A DNA stretch of 64,000 nt from Aradus depressus (Eukaryota > Arthropoda > Insecta > Hemiptera > Aradidae): positions 43,293,087 through 43,357,086 of the forward strand of contig OY759216.1 of assembly GCA_963662175.1 (NCBI GenBank), in the 5' to 3' direction. Positions 43,352 to 56,345 of the stretch are shown here, one piece after another. The first letter of the stretch is position 1. Every line of letters begins with the position of its first letter. Position numbers and translations under genes: made by a program. The notes under the pieces are model-generated. The model made no database searches and was not told the origin of the DNA. It saw nothing but the letters and a program-made list of their open reading frames with translations.

Positions 43352-43560
43352 AGGCTGCAAAATAAAAAAATATATATGTTGGACCTCTCACATATTTTAT
43401 TATTTTATTCTAGCCGGCTTTCGAGGTTGCCCTCATCATCAGGCAGCCTACAAAAAACTCATGTAGTAAAAAAGATACAAAATTCCAATTGCCAAAACAA
43501 GCCCATAGAAACATTGGCTACATGTTAATTTAACATTGTTAAATGAATACGAAATATAAA
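43352..43560 (-). repeat. Penelope-type terminal fragment with hammerhead-like core
   Basis: Third copy of the unit at 434-850. On the minus strand (43,411-43,442): CTGATGA, one base, stem GAGG/CCTC with loop GCAA, GAAA, then palindrome AGCCGGCT and A. All conserved core positions of a hammerhead are present except that one base separates CTGATGA from stem II. Stem I pairing is poor. Confidence 0.55.
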
Positions 43561-43649
43561 TAAATAGGTAATTCAATCAGTAAATTTTTTCATCAGCTAT
43601 CAGGTACCTATGGGACGGCTAAATACAAAAACTGTAATAGAGCTGCCTT

Positions 43650-44150
43650 TGCAATAAATTTACTAACATGATGAATTTGTCGATAAAAAATTTAGTATTT
43701 AGGAATAGGTTAGGTTTTATGACTCATGCTTGGGCTTTAACTACGAGGTCATATCGCCTACTACCAAAGAGCTTTTTCGTCACTCTGGTGGACATGAGCC
43801 CGACTCTACTGTGGGAGTCCTAAATTTTGCCTACCCTAAATTTTTATTCACCTAGGGCTGGGGTCTTTAAAGAGTACCTGACATCGTACACCATAGCTTT
43901 TAATGTCCCATCCGAAGGACGGCGTACTTAAGTTTATTTTACCTCCCAGATAAAATAAACTAAGGGCCTCGGTCGGGTTTCGAACCCACATTGTTGAGCT
44001 CAGAAGGCAAGCACGCATGCCACAGAGCTACCGGCGCCCTCGTATTAGGGAATATATACAAATGGTCGACTGGGGGGATGTGAAAAATTGATTAATTAAT
44101 TCATTCTGGGGAAGTACATTGTAGGTGATTCACCGACGTCTTTTTGAACA
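43650..44150 (-). repeat. Family R copy interrupted by a SINE
   Basis: The right part (ATTTACTAACATGATGAATT, AATTTAGTATTTAGG) ends near 43,700. The left part resumes at about 44,045 (GGTCGACTGGGG, TTCATTCTGGGGAAGTACAT, GGTGATTCACCGACG). The SINE lies between. Confidence 0.75.
43708..44043 (-). mobile_element. tRNA-derived SINE, full length
   Basis: Reverse orientation of the 22,577 copy, with B box (complement GGTTTCGAACCC), A box side CACAGAGCTACCGGCGCCCT and the hairpin AGTTTATTTTA/TAAAATAAACT identical to the 22,577 copy. Imperfect flanks TATTTAGGAATA and TATTAGGGAATA look like a target duplication of 12 bp or so. Confidence 0.9.
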
Positions 44151-44297
44151 TTACAAAGAAACACAATTTTTTAACTCCCCTCCCTCCCCCCCTCAAAAAA
44201 GGTGGAATAACCAAGCAAAAAGAAGAAATTCAGTTATGTCCATACTTGGGAGAAATATTATTAAGAAGTCAAATAAATAGTTCAATGTTACAAAATT

Positions 44298-44409
44298 GAC
44301 AATATGACGTGGCGACAATATGACGTGGCGACAATATGACGTGGCGACAATATGACGTGGCGACAATATGACGTGGCGACAATATGACGTGGCGACAATA
44401 TGACGTGGC
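44298..44409 (+). promoter_or_regulatory. Seven 16-bp repeats at the Jockey 5' end
   Basis: Seven perfect tandem copies of GACAATATGACGTGGC begin at the first base of the element. Each contains TGACGTGG, which equals the ATF6/XBP1-type UPR element core and a CRE-like half site. Non-LTR elements carry internal promoters at their 5' ends, and repeated 5' monomers are known in mouse L1, so a promoter role is plausible. Binding is inferred only. Confidence 0.7.
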
Positions 44410-44778
44410 CAACTACCGTATGGTGAACAACACGTTTTTGTGCTCCTCAATATTCGTTTTCTTTGAAGGCTATTTAAACTTATTGTTTAAAATATTTTCG
44501 ATTCTTTTTTTTTTAAAGAGAACTGTGGTTAATTTCTGTTTGAATTTTTTGTTATGTGTTCATTCGAAACTTGAAACTTTATGTGTTCATTAGAAACTTG
44601 AAAAAATAACCTTACTTAAAATATTTCAATTTAATTCAGTTTATTCCTTTTACTTTATTTTATCTTTACTTTCTTTTGTTCGTTTTATGTTTTAATTTGA
44701 TGTTATTGTTTCGTGTGTGTGTTTTCCTTTTTTTCTTTTTTACTTTTCTGATGAGTAAGTTTTAACTTACAATCAGCC

Positions 44779-46115
44779 ATGGGTGACGAAGGTAAAAAAG
44801 CAGAAACCACGACTCCTGAGGCTACTCCCTCCACTTCTGTATGGCAGGAAGTGTTTGTCAGGGACCGGAAGAGACCAGCTGCAGACACCAGAGACCCCAG
44901 AAAGGCTGCGCGGCTGAACAGCAACATTCAGCAGGTACCCCTTAATAACCACTATACACCATTGTCGCAAGATGAAGCAATGGAGTCATCATCAAATAGT
45001 CAACAAATAGTAAATGAAAAACCACCTCCCATTTTCATCAAAGAAAACATTAGTAGTTATAAAAACTTTTTATCTTTATTAGAAAATACTTGTGGTCAAA
45101 ATTCATTTATTTTAAAATCTACAGCTAATGGAATCACACTCTACCCTACCATACCGGCCCATTATAGATCATTTGTACATTTACTAGACAAAGAGAAGGT
45201 CATGTTCCACACGTACCAACTCAAGTCTGACAGAGTACCGAGGGTAGTGATCCGCGGCCTCCATCCATCCACAGATCATGCAGATCTGAAAACAGCTCTT
45301 CAGGAGAAGGGATATCCGGCTCGAGCTGTTATGAACGTATTCAAAAAAAACATGGGTTCAGGAACCCAGTGCTACACATTCAGAGCCTGTTAAAGTACCT
45401 CTGCCTATCTTTTTTGTTGACGTGGACCCAAAACAGTACAACGAAAAAATCTTCGATATCCGAAGTTTACTTTACTCAAAAGTAACCATCGAAGAACCCT
45501 ACAGAAGGCACTCTATCGTCCAGTGTAAACGTTGTCAAGGTTACGGGCACACGCATTCATATTGGAGATTAATGCACAAATGTGTGCGCTGTGGCCAGGA
45601 ACATGTTTCTGGAACATGCCAGAAGCCTAGGACTAGCCCCGCTACATGTGCAAACTGCAATGGTTCACATCCTGCGAACTACAGAGGGTGCGCCAGGTAT
45701 CAACAACTGCGCATTCAAAAGGGAAGGACTACCGAAAGCAGACAAGGCGCAAATGCATGGTGCACAGATGCATTACGCTCCAACGGCAGCAAGATCCGCA
45801 CACCCAGCTCAGGAAGTAAACGGACCTCCCGCTGCTACACTCTCAACCATACCGCAGCCAAGAAGGAACTTCTCCAACTACGCAGAGGCAGCAGGTCTTC
45901 AGAGAGGCTTATCTGGGACGTCCAACCAATACCCAGCATACAGCCCTCCGACTGGCGTGGGGGTGGAAGGGCCCCAGTGGTCTCCTCCGAGTCAAGGTAT
46001 CCCTCCCAACTTTTCAAATTTCATTTCAAGCCTTCAAAACATTATCCAACCCCTCGTCACTCTCCTCACACAACTTTCACAAATGACACAACTTTTCACA
46101 CAAAATGTCAACTAA
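44779..46115 (+). pseudogene. Jockey ORF1 (RNA-binding, zinc knuckles), two frameshifts
   Basis: Starts at ATG 44,779. The first frame (204 codons) ends in a pre-zinc-knuckle domain typical of Jockey ORF1 (PPIFIKENISSYKNF, VPRVVIRGLHPSTDH, LQEKGYPARAV). Near 45,340-45,395, beside an eight-A run, the reading continues in another frame, giving VPLPIFFVDVDPKQYN and three Cys/His knuckles (CKRCQGYGHTH, CVRCGQEHVSGTC, CANCNGSHPANYRGC). A second shift at about 45,690-45,725 leads to the Pro/Gln-rich tail, which ends at TAA 46,113-46,115 and overlaps ORF2 by 11 bases. ORF1 proteins coat element RNA. Confidence 0.85.
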
Positions 46116-48818
46116 TTTACTCACCGCTGGTTCCTTGTCAGTTCTTCTGTGGAACGCTAATGGACTTCTACAACACAGAAACGAACTGGACATATTTTTA
46201 CATGACAGACGAATAGACGTAGCACTGATCTCTGAGAATCACTTGACATCTAAATCCAGACTTTACATACGTGACTATACAATACACAGAGCTGACCATC
46301 CTGACGACACCAGTCACGGCGGGGCCGCTGTTCTCATCAAGTCTTCACTCAAACACTACCCACTTTCCAATGAAACAACACCTCATATACAGGCAGCAGC
46401 TGTATCACTACACACAAAACACAAAAAAATAGCCCTTGTGGCCGTTTACTGTCCTCCGAGGTTCGCCATAGCACCTGGTACATTTTCAGCATTTTTTCGG
46501 AAATGGGGTCCTTGCTTCCTTGCTGGAGGTGACTACAACGCGAAACACCAGCAATGGGGCTCGCGACTCTATACTCCGAGGGGAAGGAGTCTTAACACCA
46601 CACTTAATAGGGACCATTTACAAATAATTTCGCCTAACTCACCGACTTACTGGCCAACTTCAAGACGGAAATTACCTGACTTATTGGACTTTTTCATCCA
46701 TAAGGGACTACGAGGTTTGCCTTATACTGTCAGTTGCCCACCCGACCTCTCTTCTGATCACTCGTCCGTGATTCTAAACCTCTGGGCAGAACCGTGTGAG
46801 AAAGAGAAGAAACCAACGCTAACCCCAGGAATCACAGACTGGCAGTTATTTCAGTCAACATTAAGCTCTAAGCTCTCCATTCCTTATGCTTTAAAAACGC
46901 AGGAGGAGCTTGAAAATTCTGTGGAACACTTCATACGAAGCGTCCAAGAAGCTACATGGACCTCTACAACTCCAAAAATAATTGGCCATAAACAAGATCA
47001 ACCATCGTACCCGGAGTACATCCGGAGACTGATCAGGGAGAAATGGAGAGCACGACAGAGATGGCAAACCTCTAGACTTCAATTTGACAAACGAACCTAC
47101 AACCAGCTAAATAATAAACTTAAGACAGAAATTTATTAGACAGAAAATTATTCAGACAGGACAAACAAGATGACTACTTCTCTAACCTAGATGCTGAAAA
47201 TGGCAGTCTCTGGCGAAAAACTCGTCGAGTTGTGCGTCAACCAGTAGTGTCATCACCCCTTCGTAATGATGATGACGCATGGGTAATAACGGACAATGAA
47301 AAGGCAGAGCTCTTCGGTAGATATCTCGCACATACTTTCACTCCACATCAAGACTCACCCCACACTCCACATGACGACACTGTGTTAAATGCATTACACA
47401 TTCCACTCCCACTTTCACTCCCTCCTAAATCATTCACCCCGGCCGAAGTGACCTACGAAATTCAACAACTGCCCAGAAAGAAGTCCCCGGGATACGACCT
47501 CATTACGGCTGAAATTCTCAAAGAATTGCCCCGAAAGGCTATAGTTTTTCTCACAACCCTGTATAACTGCATACTTCGCACAACATTTTTCCCCATACAA
47601 TGGAAACACTCACATATTTTCATGATCTTAAAACCAAACAAACCATCACACTGCCCTGCGTCATATCGCCCTATCAGTCTTCTTCCTCTTTGCTCAAAAC
47701 TTTTTGAGAAATTACTCTATAAAAGACTCATAACTATCATAACATCCCAGCAAGTACTCCCAGATCATCAGTTCGGCTTTCGTTCACAACATTCAACAAC
47801 ACATCAGTTACACAGGGTTGTGGATTTCATAGCTTCTGCCTTAGAGAGAAAGTTGTATGCAGCAGGGGCCTTTCTTGACGTAAGTCAGGCTTTTGACCGA
47901 GTTTGGCACCCGGGACTTCTTTACAAATTGAGGCCTTTACTTCCACACACATACTACCTCATCCTACAATCATATTTAGCACACAGATACTTCGTCGTCC
48001 GACAGGGCTCTGCTGTCTCTTCGTTGCAGCCCATCTTGGCAGGCGTGCCTCAAGGGTCTATTTTATCTCCTTTGTTATATACACTTTACACCTCAGACAT
48101 GCCCACGTCACCACATACTTTGACAGCTACATACGCCGATGACACTGCCATCTTAGCTGCTGCTGAATCTTCCATACATGCCTCGTTCACATTACAACAC
48201 CATGTTACTCAAATTGAGAACTGGTGCAACATTTGGAAAATTAAACTCAACACGAACAAATCACAACATATCACATTTACATTAAGACGAGATACATGTC
48301 CCGCCGTTTTTATCTACAACAAGCCCCTCCCTCAGACTAACACAGTAAGATATTTGGGACTTACTCTGGACAGACGACTGACATGGAACCCACATACAAG
48401 CCTCATACGTAATACACTAAACAAACGATTTAAAATGCTTTATTCTCTTCTGCACAGACATTCAAAATTACCCTTAACACAAAAGCGTAACTGCTACACA
48501 TTTCTACTAAAGCCACTCTGGATGTATGGCTCACAAATCTACGGTTCGGCTGAAATATCTAACCTGAAACGTATCCAGGTTTTCCAGTCAAAGACACTCA
48601 GACTCATTACACAATGCCCACCATACGTAAGTAACAGAACACTTCACAATGACCTCATGATAAACACAGTACACGACACAATTCAGGACCATTACAGACG
48701 TTTCCACAGCAAATTGCACCCACACCCAAATCCATACATCCACTCACTTTCTTCACCACACTTGCCACACAATCCTCCCAGGAGATTGAAGAGGAGGTGG
48801 AACCGTGACTTAATATAA
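46105..48818 (+). pseudogene. Jockey ORF2 (endonuclease and reverse transcriptase), one frameshift
   Basis: ATG 46,105 begins a 344-codon open part with the endonuclease: LLWNANGL, AGGDYNAKHQQWGS, LPDLLDFFI and LSSDHSS. It stops at 47,137-47,139. Reading continues in another frame open from 47,124, through LFRQDKQDDYF and the reverse transcriptase: PASYRPISLLP, DHQFGFRSQHST, AGAFLDVSQAFDRVW, GVPQGSILSPL and ATYADDTAI, ending in RRLKRRWNRDLI. All catalytic residues survive on each side, and a single small indel near 47,120-47,138 separates the two domains. The break is a short indel in AT-rich DNA, so an assembly error is possible. Confidence 0.92.
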
Positions 48819-49067
48819 TCCGAAATTACAACCCCCCACTTCTTGTAACAAAATCATAATATCGCTATTCATTGATAATAACCATAATATTCATTGTTTT
48901 AAATTTCGCCCTGAGGAGCTACCGCTGGGTGGCCTTCCTCTCTCACACGCCAATCAAGTCATTCACATTCAATGAAGTCCTCTTGGTAGCTGGTTGTTGC
49001 GTCATGGTAACAGTTGCAACCAACGTTATAAAGACAAAAAAAAAAAAAAAAAAAAATTACAAAATTA

Positions 49068-49404
49068 ATGGCGAAATCAATATCGACACAATGATAATAC
49101 TCGAAATGAATGTTTAGTTGGCACAATTCCTATGAAAAGATTTGCCCGGGGTTATTAAAGAGGAGTATTGACCATTGTGAGAGAGGAGACGCGAGCTCCA
49201 GAAAGTGAATCTGAAAGACAAAGGACGGCTGGAGACTAGTGGTCATCCTGAACAATAGGTGATCAAAAGAAGATACACACACCTTACAGGACCTGGTGGT
49301 CCTGCATACCTTAGGAGTAGGATGAACAGGCACACTCCGCTGTGGAGCAACATTCAGAGAACAGGCGAGGATCTATGGGGAGCTACAGATGGGATGAAAT
49401 TAGG
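49068..49404. other. No recognisable gene
   Basis: Spacer between the Jockey element and the satellite. Frames are short and unrecognised. Confidence 0.5.
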
Positions 49405-52400
49405 GGAAGATTTGAATAGGGATAATGGAACTACTACCGTAGAGGGGATAATGGATTTACAGTACTTTCAAAGATAATGGAGTTAAAAAACCTTGCTGTT
49501 ATTTAGCTGTTAGTTACGTAGGGTATAGAGGGGATAATAGATTTACAATTCCTTGGAAGAAAATGGACTTACAATTATTTGCTGATATTTACCTGTTAGT
49601 TATTTAGACATTTGATTGAGGGCAAATTTGAAGGGGGTAATGGAACTTACTACTACGGAGGGGATAATGAATTTACAATTCTTAGGAAAATAATGGAATT
49701 ACAATTCTTTGCTGATATTTAGCTGTTAGTTATTTAGATATTTGATTGAGGGCAAATTTGAAGGGAGTTAATGGAACTACTATTATAGAGAGGAAAATGG
49801 ATTTACAAGTCTTTGGAAGATAATGGAATTACAATTCTTTGCTGATATTTAGCTGTTAGTTATTTAGATATTTGATTGAGGGCAAATTTGAAGGGAGTTA
49901 ATGGAACTACTATTATAGAGAGGAAAATGGATTTACAAGTCTTTGGAAGATAATGGAATTACAATTCTTTGCTGATATTTAGCTGTTAGTTATTTAGATA
50001 TTTGATTGAGGGCAAATTTGAAGGGAGTTAATGGAACTACTATTATAGAGAGGAAAATGGATTTACAAGTCTTTGGAAGATAATGGAATTACAATTCTTT
50101 GCTGATATTTAGCTGTTAGTTATTTAGATATTTGATTGAGGGCAAATTTGAAGGGAGTTAATGGAACTACTATTATAGAGAGGAAAATGGATTTACAAGT
50201 CTTTGGAAGATAATGGAATTACAATTCTTTGCTGATATTTAGCTGTTAGTTATTTAGATATTTGATTGAGGGCAAATTTGAAGGTAGTTAATGGAACTAC
50301 TATTATAGAGAGGAAAATGGATTTACAAGTCTTTGGAAGATAATGGAATTACAATTCTTTGCTGATATTTAGCTGTTAGTTATTTAGATATTTGATTGAG
50401 GGCAAATTTGAAGGGAGTTAATGGAACTACTATTATAGAGAGGAAAATGGATTTACAAGTCTTTGGAAGATAATGGAATTACAATTCTTTGCTGATATTT
50501 AGCTGTTAGTTATTTAGATATTTGATTGAGGGCAAATTTGAAGGGAGTTAATGGAACTACTATTATAGAGGGGAAAATGGATTTACAAGTCTTTGGAAGA
50601 TAATGGAATTACAATTCTTTGCTGATATTTAGCTGTTAGTTATTTAGATATTTGATTGAGGGCAAATTTGAAGGGAGTTAATGGAACTACTATTATAGAG
50701 GGGAAAATGGATTTACAAGTCTTTGGAAGATAATGGAATTACAATTCTTTGCTGATATTTAGCTGTTAGTTATTTAGATATTTGATTGAGGGCAAATTTG
50801 AAGGGAGTTAATGGAACTACTATTATAGAGAGGAAAATGGATTTACAAGTCTTTGGAAGATAATGGAATTACAATTCTTTGCTGATATTTAGCTGTTAGT
50901 TATTTAGATATTTGATTGAGGGCAAATTTGAAGGGAGTTAATGGAACTACTATTATAGAGAGGAAAATGGATTTACAAGTCTTTGGAAGATAATGGAATT
51001 ACAATTCTTTGCTGATATTTAGCTGTTAGTTATTTAGATATTTGATTGAGGGCAAATTTGAAGGTAGTTAATGGAACTACTATTATAGAGAGGAAAATGG
51101 ATTTACAAGTCTTTGGAAGATAATGGAATTACAATTCTTTGCTGATATTTAGCTGTTAGTTATTTAGATATTTGATTGAGGGCAAATTTGAAGGGAGTTA
51201 ATGGAACTACTATTATAGAGAGGAAAATGGATTTACAAGTCTTTGGAAGATAATGGAATTACAATTCTTTGCTGATATTTAGCTGTTAGTTATTTAGATA
51301 TTTGATTGAGGGCAAATTTGAAGGGAGTTAATGGAACTACTATTATAGAGGGGAAAATGGATTTACAAGTCTTTGGAAGATAATGGAATTACAATTCTTT
51401 GCTGATATTTAGCTGTTAGTTATTTAGATATTTGATTGAGGGCAAATTTGAAGGGAGTTAATGGAACTACTATTATAGAGGGGAAAATGGATTTACAAGT
51501 CTTTGGAAGATAATGGAATTACAATTCTTTGCTGATATTTAGCTGTTAGTTATTTAGATATTTGATTGAGGGCAAATTTGAAGGGAGTTAATGGAACTAC
51601 TATTATAGAGAGGAAAATGGATTTACAAGTCTTTGGAAGATAATGGAATTACAATTCTTTGCTGATATTTAGCTGTTAGTTATTTAGATATTTGATTGAG
51701 GGCAAATTTGAAGGGAGTTAATGGAACTACTATTATAGAGGGGAAAATGGATTTACAAGTCTTTGGAAGATAATGGAATTACAATTCTTTGCTGATATTT
51801 AGCTGTTAGTTATTTAGATATTTGATTGAGGGCAAATTTGAAGGGAGTTAATGGAACTACTATTATAGAGGGGAAAATGGATTTACAAGTCTTTGGAAGA
51901 TATTGGAATTACAATTCTTTGCTGATATTTAGCTGTTAGTTATTTAGATATTTGATTGAGGGCAAATTTGAAGGGAGTTAATGGAACTACTATTATAGAG
52001 AGGAAAATGGATTTACAAGTCTTTGGAAGATAATGGAATTACAATTCTTTGCTGATATTTAGCTGTTAGTTATTTAGATATTTGATTGAGGGCAAATTTG
52101 AAGGGAGTTAATGGAACTACTATTATAGAGGGGAAAATGGATTTACAAGTCTTTGGAAGATAATGGAATTACAATTCTTTGCTGATATTTAGCTGTTAGT
52201 TATTTAGATATTTGATTGAGGGCAAATTTGAAGGGAGTTAATGGAACTACTATTATAGAGGGGAAAATGGATTTACAAGTCTTTGGAAGATAATGGAATT
52301 ACAATTCTTTGCTGATATTTAGCTGTTAGTTATTTAGATATTTGATTGAGGGCAAATTTGAAGGGAGTTAATGGAACTACTATTATAGAGGGGAAAATGG

Positions 52401-55390
52401 ATTTACAAGTCTTTGGAAGATAATGGAATTACAATTCTTTGCTGATATTTAGCTGTTAGTTATTTAGATATTTGATTGAGGGCAAATTTGAAGGGAGTTA
52501 ATGGAACTACTATTATAGAGGGGATAATGAATTTACAATTCTTAGGAAAATAATGGAATTACAATTCTTTGCTGATATTTAGCTGTTAGTTATTTAGATA
52601 TTTGATTGAGGGCAAATTTGAAGGGAGTTAATGGAACTACTATTATAGAGGGGAAAATGGATTTACAAGTCTTTGGAAGATAATGGAATTACAATTCTTT
52701 GCTGATATTTAGCTGTTAGTTATTTAGATATTTGATTGAGGGCAAATTTGAAGGGAGTTAATGGAACTACTATTATAGAGGGGAAAATGGATTTACAAGT
52801 CTTTGGAAGATAATGGAATTACAATTCTTTGCTGATATTTAGCTGTTAGTTATTTAGATATTTGATTGAGGGCAAATTTGAAGGGAGTTAATGGAACTAC
52901 TATTATAGAGGGGAAAATGGATTTACAAGTCTTTGGAAGATAATGGAATTACAATTCTTTGCTGATATTTAGCTGTTAGTTATTTAGATATTTGATTGAG
53001 GGCAAATTTGAAGGGAGTTAATGGAACTACTATTATAGAGAGGAAAATGGATTTACAAGTCTTTGGAAGATAATGGAATTACAATTCTTTGCTGATATTT
53101 AGCTGTTAGTTATTTAGATATTTGATTGAGGGCAAATTTGAAGGGAGTTAATGGAACTACTATTATAGAGGGGAAAATGGATTTACAAGTCTTTGGAAGA
53201 TAATGGAATTACAATTCTTTGCTGATATTTAGCTGTTAGTTATTTAGATATTTGATTGAGGGCAAATTTGAAGGGAGTTAATGGAACTACTATTATAGAG
53301 AGGAAAATGGATTTACAAGTCTTTGGAAGATAATGGAATTACAATTCTTTGCTGATATTTAGCTGTTAGTTATTTAGATATTTGATTGAGGGCAAATTTG
53401 AAGGGAGTTAATGGAACTACTATTATAGAGGGGAAAATGGATTTACAAGTCTTTGGAAGATAATGGAATTACAATTCTTTGCTGATATTTAGCTGTTAGT
53501 TATTTAGATATTTGATTGAGGGCAAATTTGAAGGGAGTTAATGGAACTACTATTATAGAGGGGAAAATGGATTTACAAGTCTTTGGAAGATAATGGAATT
53601 ACAATTCTTTGCTGATATTTAGCTGTTAGTTATTTAGATATTTGATTGAGGGCAAATTTGAAGGGAGTTAATGGAACTACTATTATAGAGGGGAAAATGG
53701 ATTTACAAGTCTTTGGAAGATAATGGAATTACAATTCTTTGCTGATATTTAGCTGTTAGTTATTTAGATATTTGATTGAGGGCAAATTTGAAGGGAGTTA
53801 ATGGAACTACTATTATAGAGAGGAAAATGGATTTACAAGTCTTTGGAAGATATTGGAATTACAATTCTTTGCTGATATTTAGCTGTTAGTTATTTAGATA
53901 TTTGATTGAGGGCAAATTTGAAGGGAGTTAATGGAACTACTATTATAGAGAGGAAAATGGATTTACAAGTCTTTGGAAGATAATGGAATTACAATTCTTT
54001 GCTGATATTTAGCTGTTAGTTATTTAGATATTTGATTGAGGGCAAATTTGAAGGGAGTTAATGGAACTACTATTATAGAGAGGAAAATGGATTTACAAGT
54101 CTTTGGAAGATAATGGAATTACAATTCTTTGCTGATATTTAGCTGTTAGTTATTTAGATATTTGATTGAGGGCAAATTTGAAGGGAGTTAATGGAACTAC
54201 TATTATAGAGGGGAAAATGGATTTACAAGTCTTTGGAAGATAATGGAATTACAATTCTTTGCTGATATTTAGCTGTTAGTTATTTAGATATTTGATTGAG
54301 GGCAAATTTGAAGGGAGTTAATGGAACTACTATTATAGAGAGGAAAATGGATTTACAAGTCTTTGGAAGATATTGGAATTACAATTCTTTGCTGATATTT
54401 AGCTGTTAGTTATTTAGATATTTGATTGAGGGCAAATTTGAAGGTAGTTAATGGAACTACTATTATAGAGAGGAAAATGGATTTACAAGTCTTTGGAAGA
54501 TAATGGAATTACAATTCTTTGCTGATATTTAGCTGTTAGTTATTTAGATATTTGATTGAGGGCAAATTTGAAGGGAGTTAATGGAACTACTATTATAGAG
54601 GGGAAAATGGATTTACAAGTCTTTGGAAGATAATGGAATTACAATTCTTTGCTGATATTTAGCTGTTAGTTATTTAGATATTTGATTGAGGGCAAATTTG
54701 AAGGGAGTTAATGGAACTACTATTATAGAGGGGAAAATGGATTTACAAGTCTTTGGAAGATAATGGAATTACAATTCTTTGCTGATATTTAGCTGTTAGT
54801 TATTTAGATATTTGATTGAGGGCAAATTTGAAGGGAGTTAATGGAACTACTATTATAGAGGGGAAAATGGATTTACAAGTCTTTGGAAGATAATGGAATT
54901 ACAATTCTTTGCTGATATTTAGCTGTTAGTTATTTAGATATTTGATTGAGGGCAAATTTGAAGGGAGTTAATGGAACTACTATTATAGAGGGGAAAATGG
55001 ATTTACAAGTCTTTGGAAGATAATGGAATTACAATTCTTTGCTGATATTTAGCTGTTAGTTATTTAGATATTTGATTGAGGGCAAATTTGAAGGGAGTTA
55101 ATGGAACTACTATTATAGAGAGGAAAATGGATTTACAAGTCTTTGGAAGATAATGGAATTACAATTCTTTGCTGATATTTAGCTGTTAGTTATTTAGATA
55201 TTTGATTGAGGGCAAATTTGAAGGGAGTTAATGGAACTACTATTATAGAGAGGAAAATGGATTTACAAGTCTTTGGAAGATAATGGAATTACAATTCTTT
55301 GCTGATATTTAGCTGTTAGTTATTTAGACATTTGATTAAGGGAAAATTTGAAGGGGGTTAATGGAACTACTATTATAGAGAGGAAAACCA
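49405..55390. repeat. 130-bp satellite, about 46 units
   Basis: Unit landmarks (ATTTACAAGTCTTTGGAAGA) recur exactly every 130 bp from 49,801 on. The first two or three units and the last are diverged. Single-base variants (GAGAGG/GAGGGG, AAGGGAG/AAGGTAG, TAATGG/TATTGG) label units. A six-unit pattern repeats once (50,181-50,960 and 50,961-51,740). One unit near 52,521 has the variant GGGATAATGAATTTACAATT of the left-edge unit at about 49,660. All frames are closed; non-coding. Confidence 0.97.
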
Positions 55391-55750
55391 TTTTTGTTGT
55401 TATTTAGTTACATAGCTGATACTTCTAAATTTTCCCCACTGCCAATGTGAATGACATTGTTCATTACAAGCGTTGTTTTCAAATTGATATTATGTCATTT
55501 TTTATTGTTCATTCCTACGATATCATGACTGATCAAAAAACAACAATAATAAAAAATAAAAGAATGATGTATCAATATGAAAGGAACAATACACAAAATA
55601 CTACAATAAAATTTATCTTGTTGTTGTATCTGTAATTAATTAGTTACTGTGAAGATGAGTCTCTTCTTGGCATCAAATGGAGGCCTGTGTCGTTTGTCTT
55701 TATAGAGGCATCGCCTTTCTACAACATAACAAAACCATCAGCTGACTCGC

Positions 55751-55751
<1 letters not shown>
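55391..55751. other. No recognisable feature
   Basis: AT-rich spacer to the poly(A) run. Nothing recognised. Confidence 0.5.
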
Positions 55752-55808
<57 letters not shown>

Positions 55809-56345
55809 GTCGGTGAATTACCGGCAATGTACTTCCCCAGAACGGATTAATCAAATTTTCGCTCCCCTCCAAAATCCTACTAAATTTGTTGTCGATAAAT
55901 CCATTACATCGGCAGTTATTACGATTTTTTAATTGAGTCTCTTCCCTGAATCCCCTTCTCTTCTGCCGACTCCGTTGAAAATTAATAAGTGTATTCCTTT
56001 TTGTGGTTTTGAATTTACATATGAAATTTCATGTCGATTCATTCATTACAAACGACAGTTATTAGATTTCTTGGGTTAAGCTCTCTCCTAATACCCCACT
56101 CCTCTTTGACAGATTTAGCTGAAAATCCATAGGTGTTGTCCACATGGGGTTTTGGTCACACATATATAATATCGTGTCGATACATTCATTTTATCTGCAG
56201 CTATTAGAGTTTTTATGTTAAGCTCTCCCCTAATCCCCACTCCTCTTTTTTTTTTTTTTTTGGAATCCATCTGATTTCGGAAAACATGAAATTCCGTTGT
56301 AAACTCAACATTGATTTCACAACATAGGTACTTCATTTAGCGGAA
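55752..56345 (+). repeat. Poly(A) run and full family R copy
   Basis: 54 A (55,752-55,805) directly precede the left end GTCGTCGGTGAATTACCGG, TACTTCCCCAGAACGGATTA. Three body monomers with CATTACATCGGCAGTTATTA or variants follow, then a degenerate right end (GCGGAAGAAGTAAAA). Confidence 0.8.

Larger units (their letters stand above)
44298..49057 (+). mobile_element. Full-length Jockey-type non-LTR retrotransposon, frameshifted
   Basis: Flanked by a 10-bp target duplication TTACAAAATT (44,288-44,297 and 49,058-49,067) and ended by a 22-base A run (49,036-49,057). It holds 5' tandem repeats, a 370-base leader, ORF1 with zinc knuckles, ORF2 with endonuclease and reverse transcriptase, and a short 3' UTR. 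ORF1 has two frameshifts and ORF2 one, so this copy looks inactive unless these are assembly errors. It is a distinct lineage from the minus-strand copy at 24,971, with similar domain order. Confidence 0.93.

Noticed and set aside
45422..46216. 264-codon plus-strand frame as an independent gene
   Set aside because: It starts at GTG and is the middle part of Jockey ORF1 read in one frame between two frameshifts. After about 45,700 it drifts into the wrong frame.
49405..55390. CRISPR array
   Set aside because: The 130-bp units are contiguous with no unique spacers, and the setting is eukaryotic. It is a tandem satellite.
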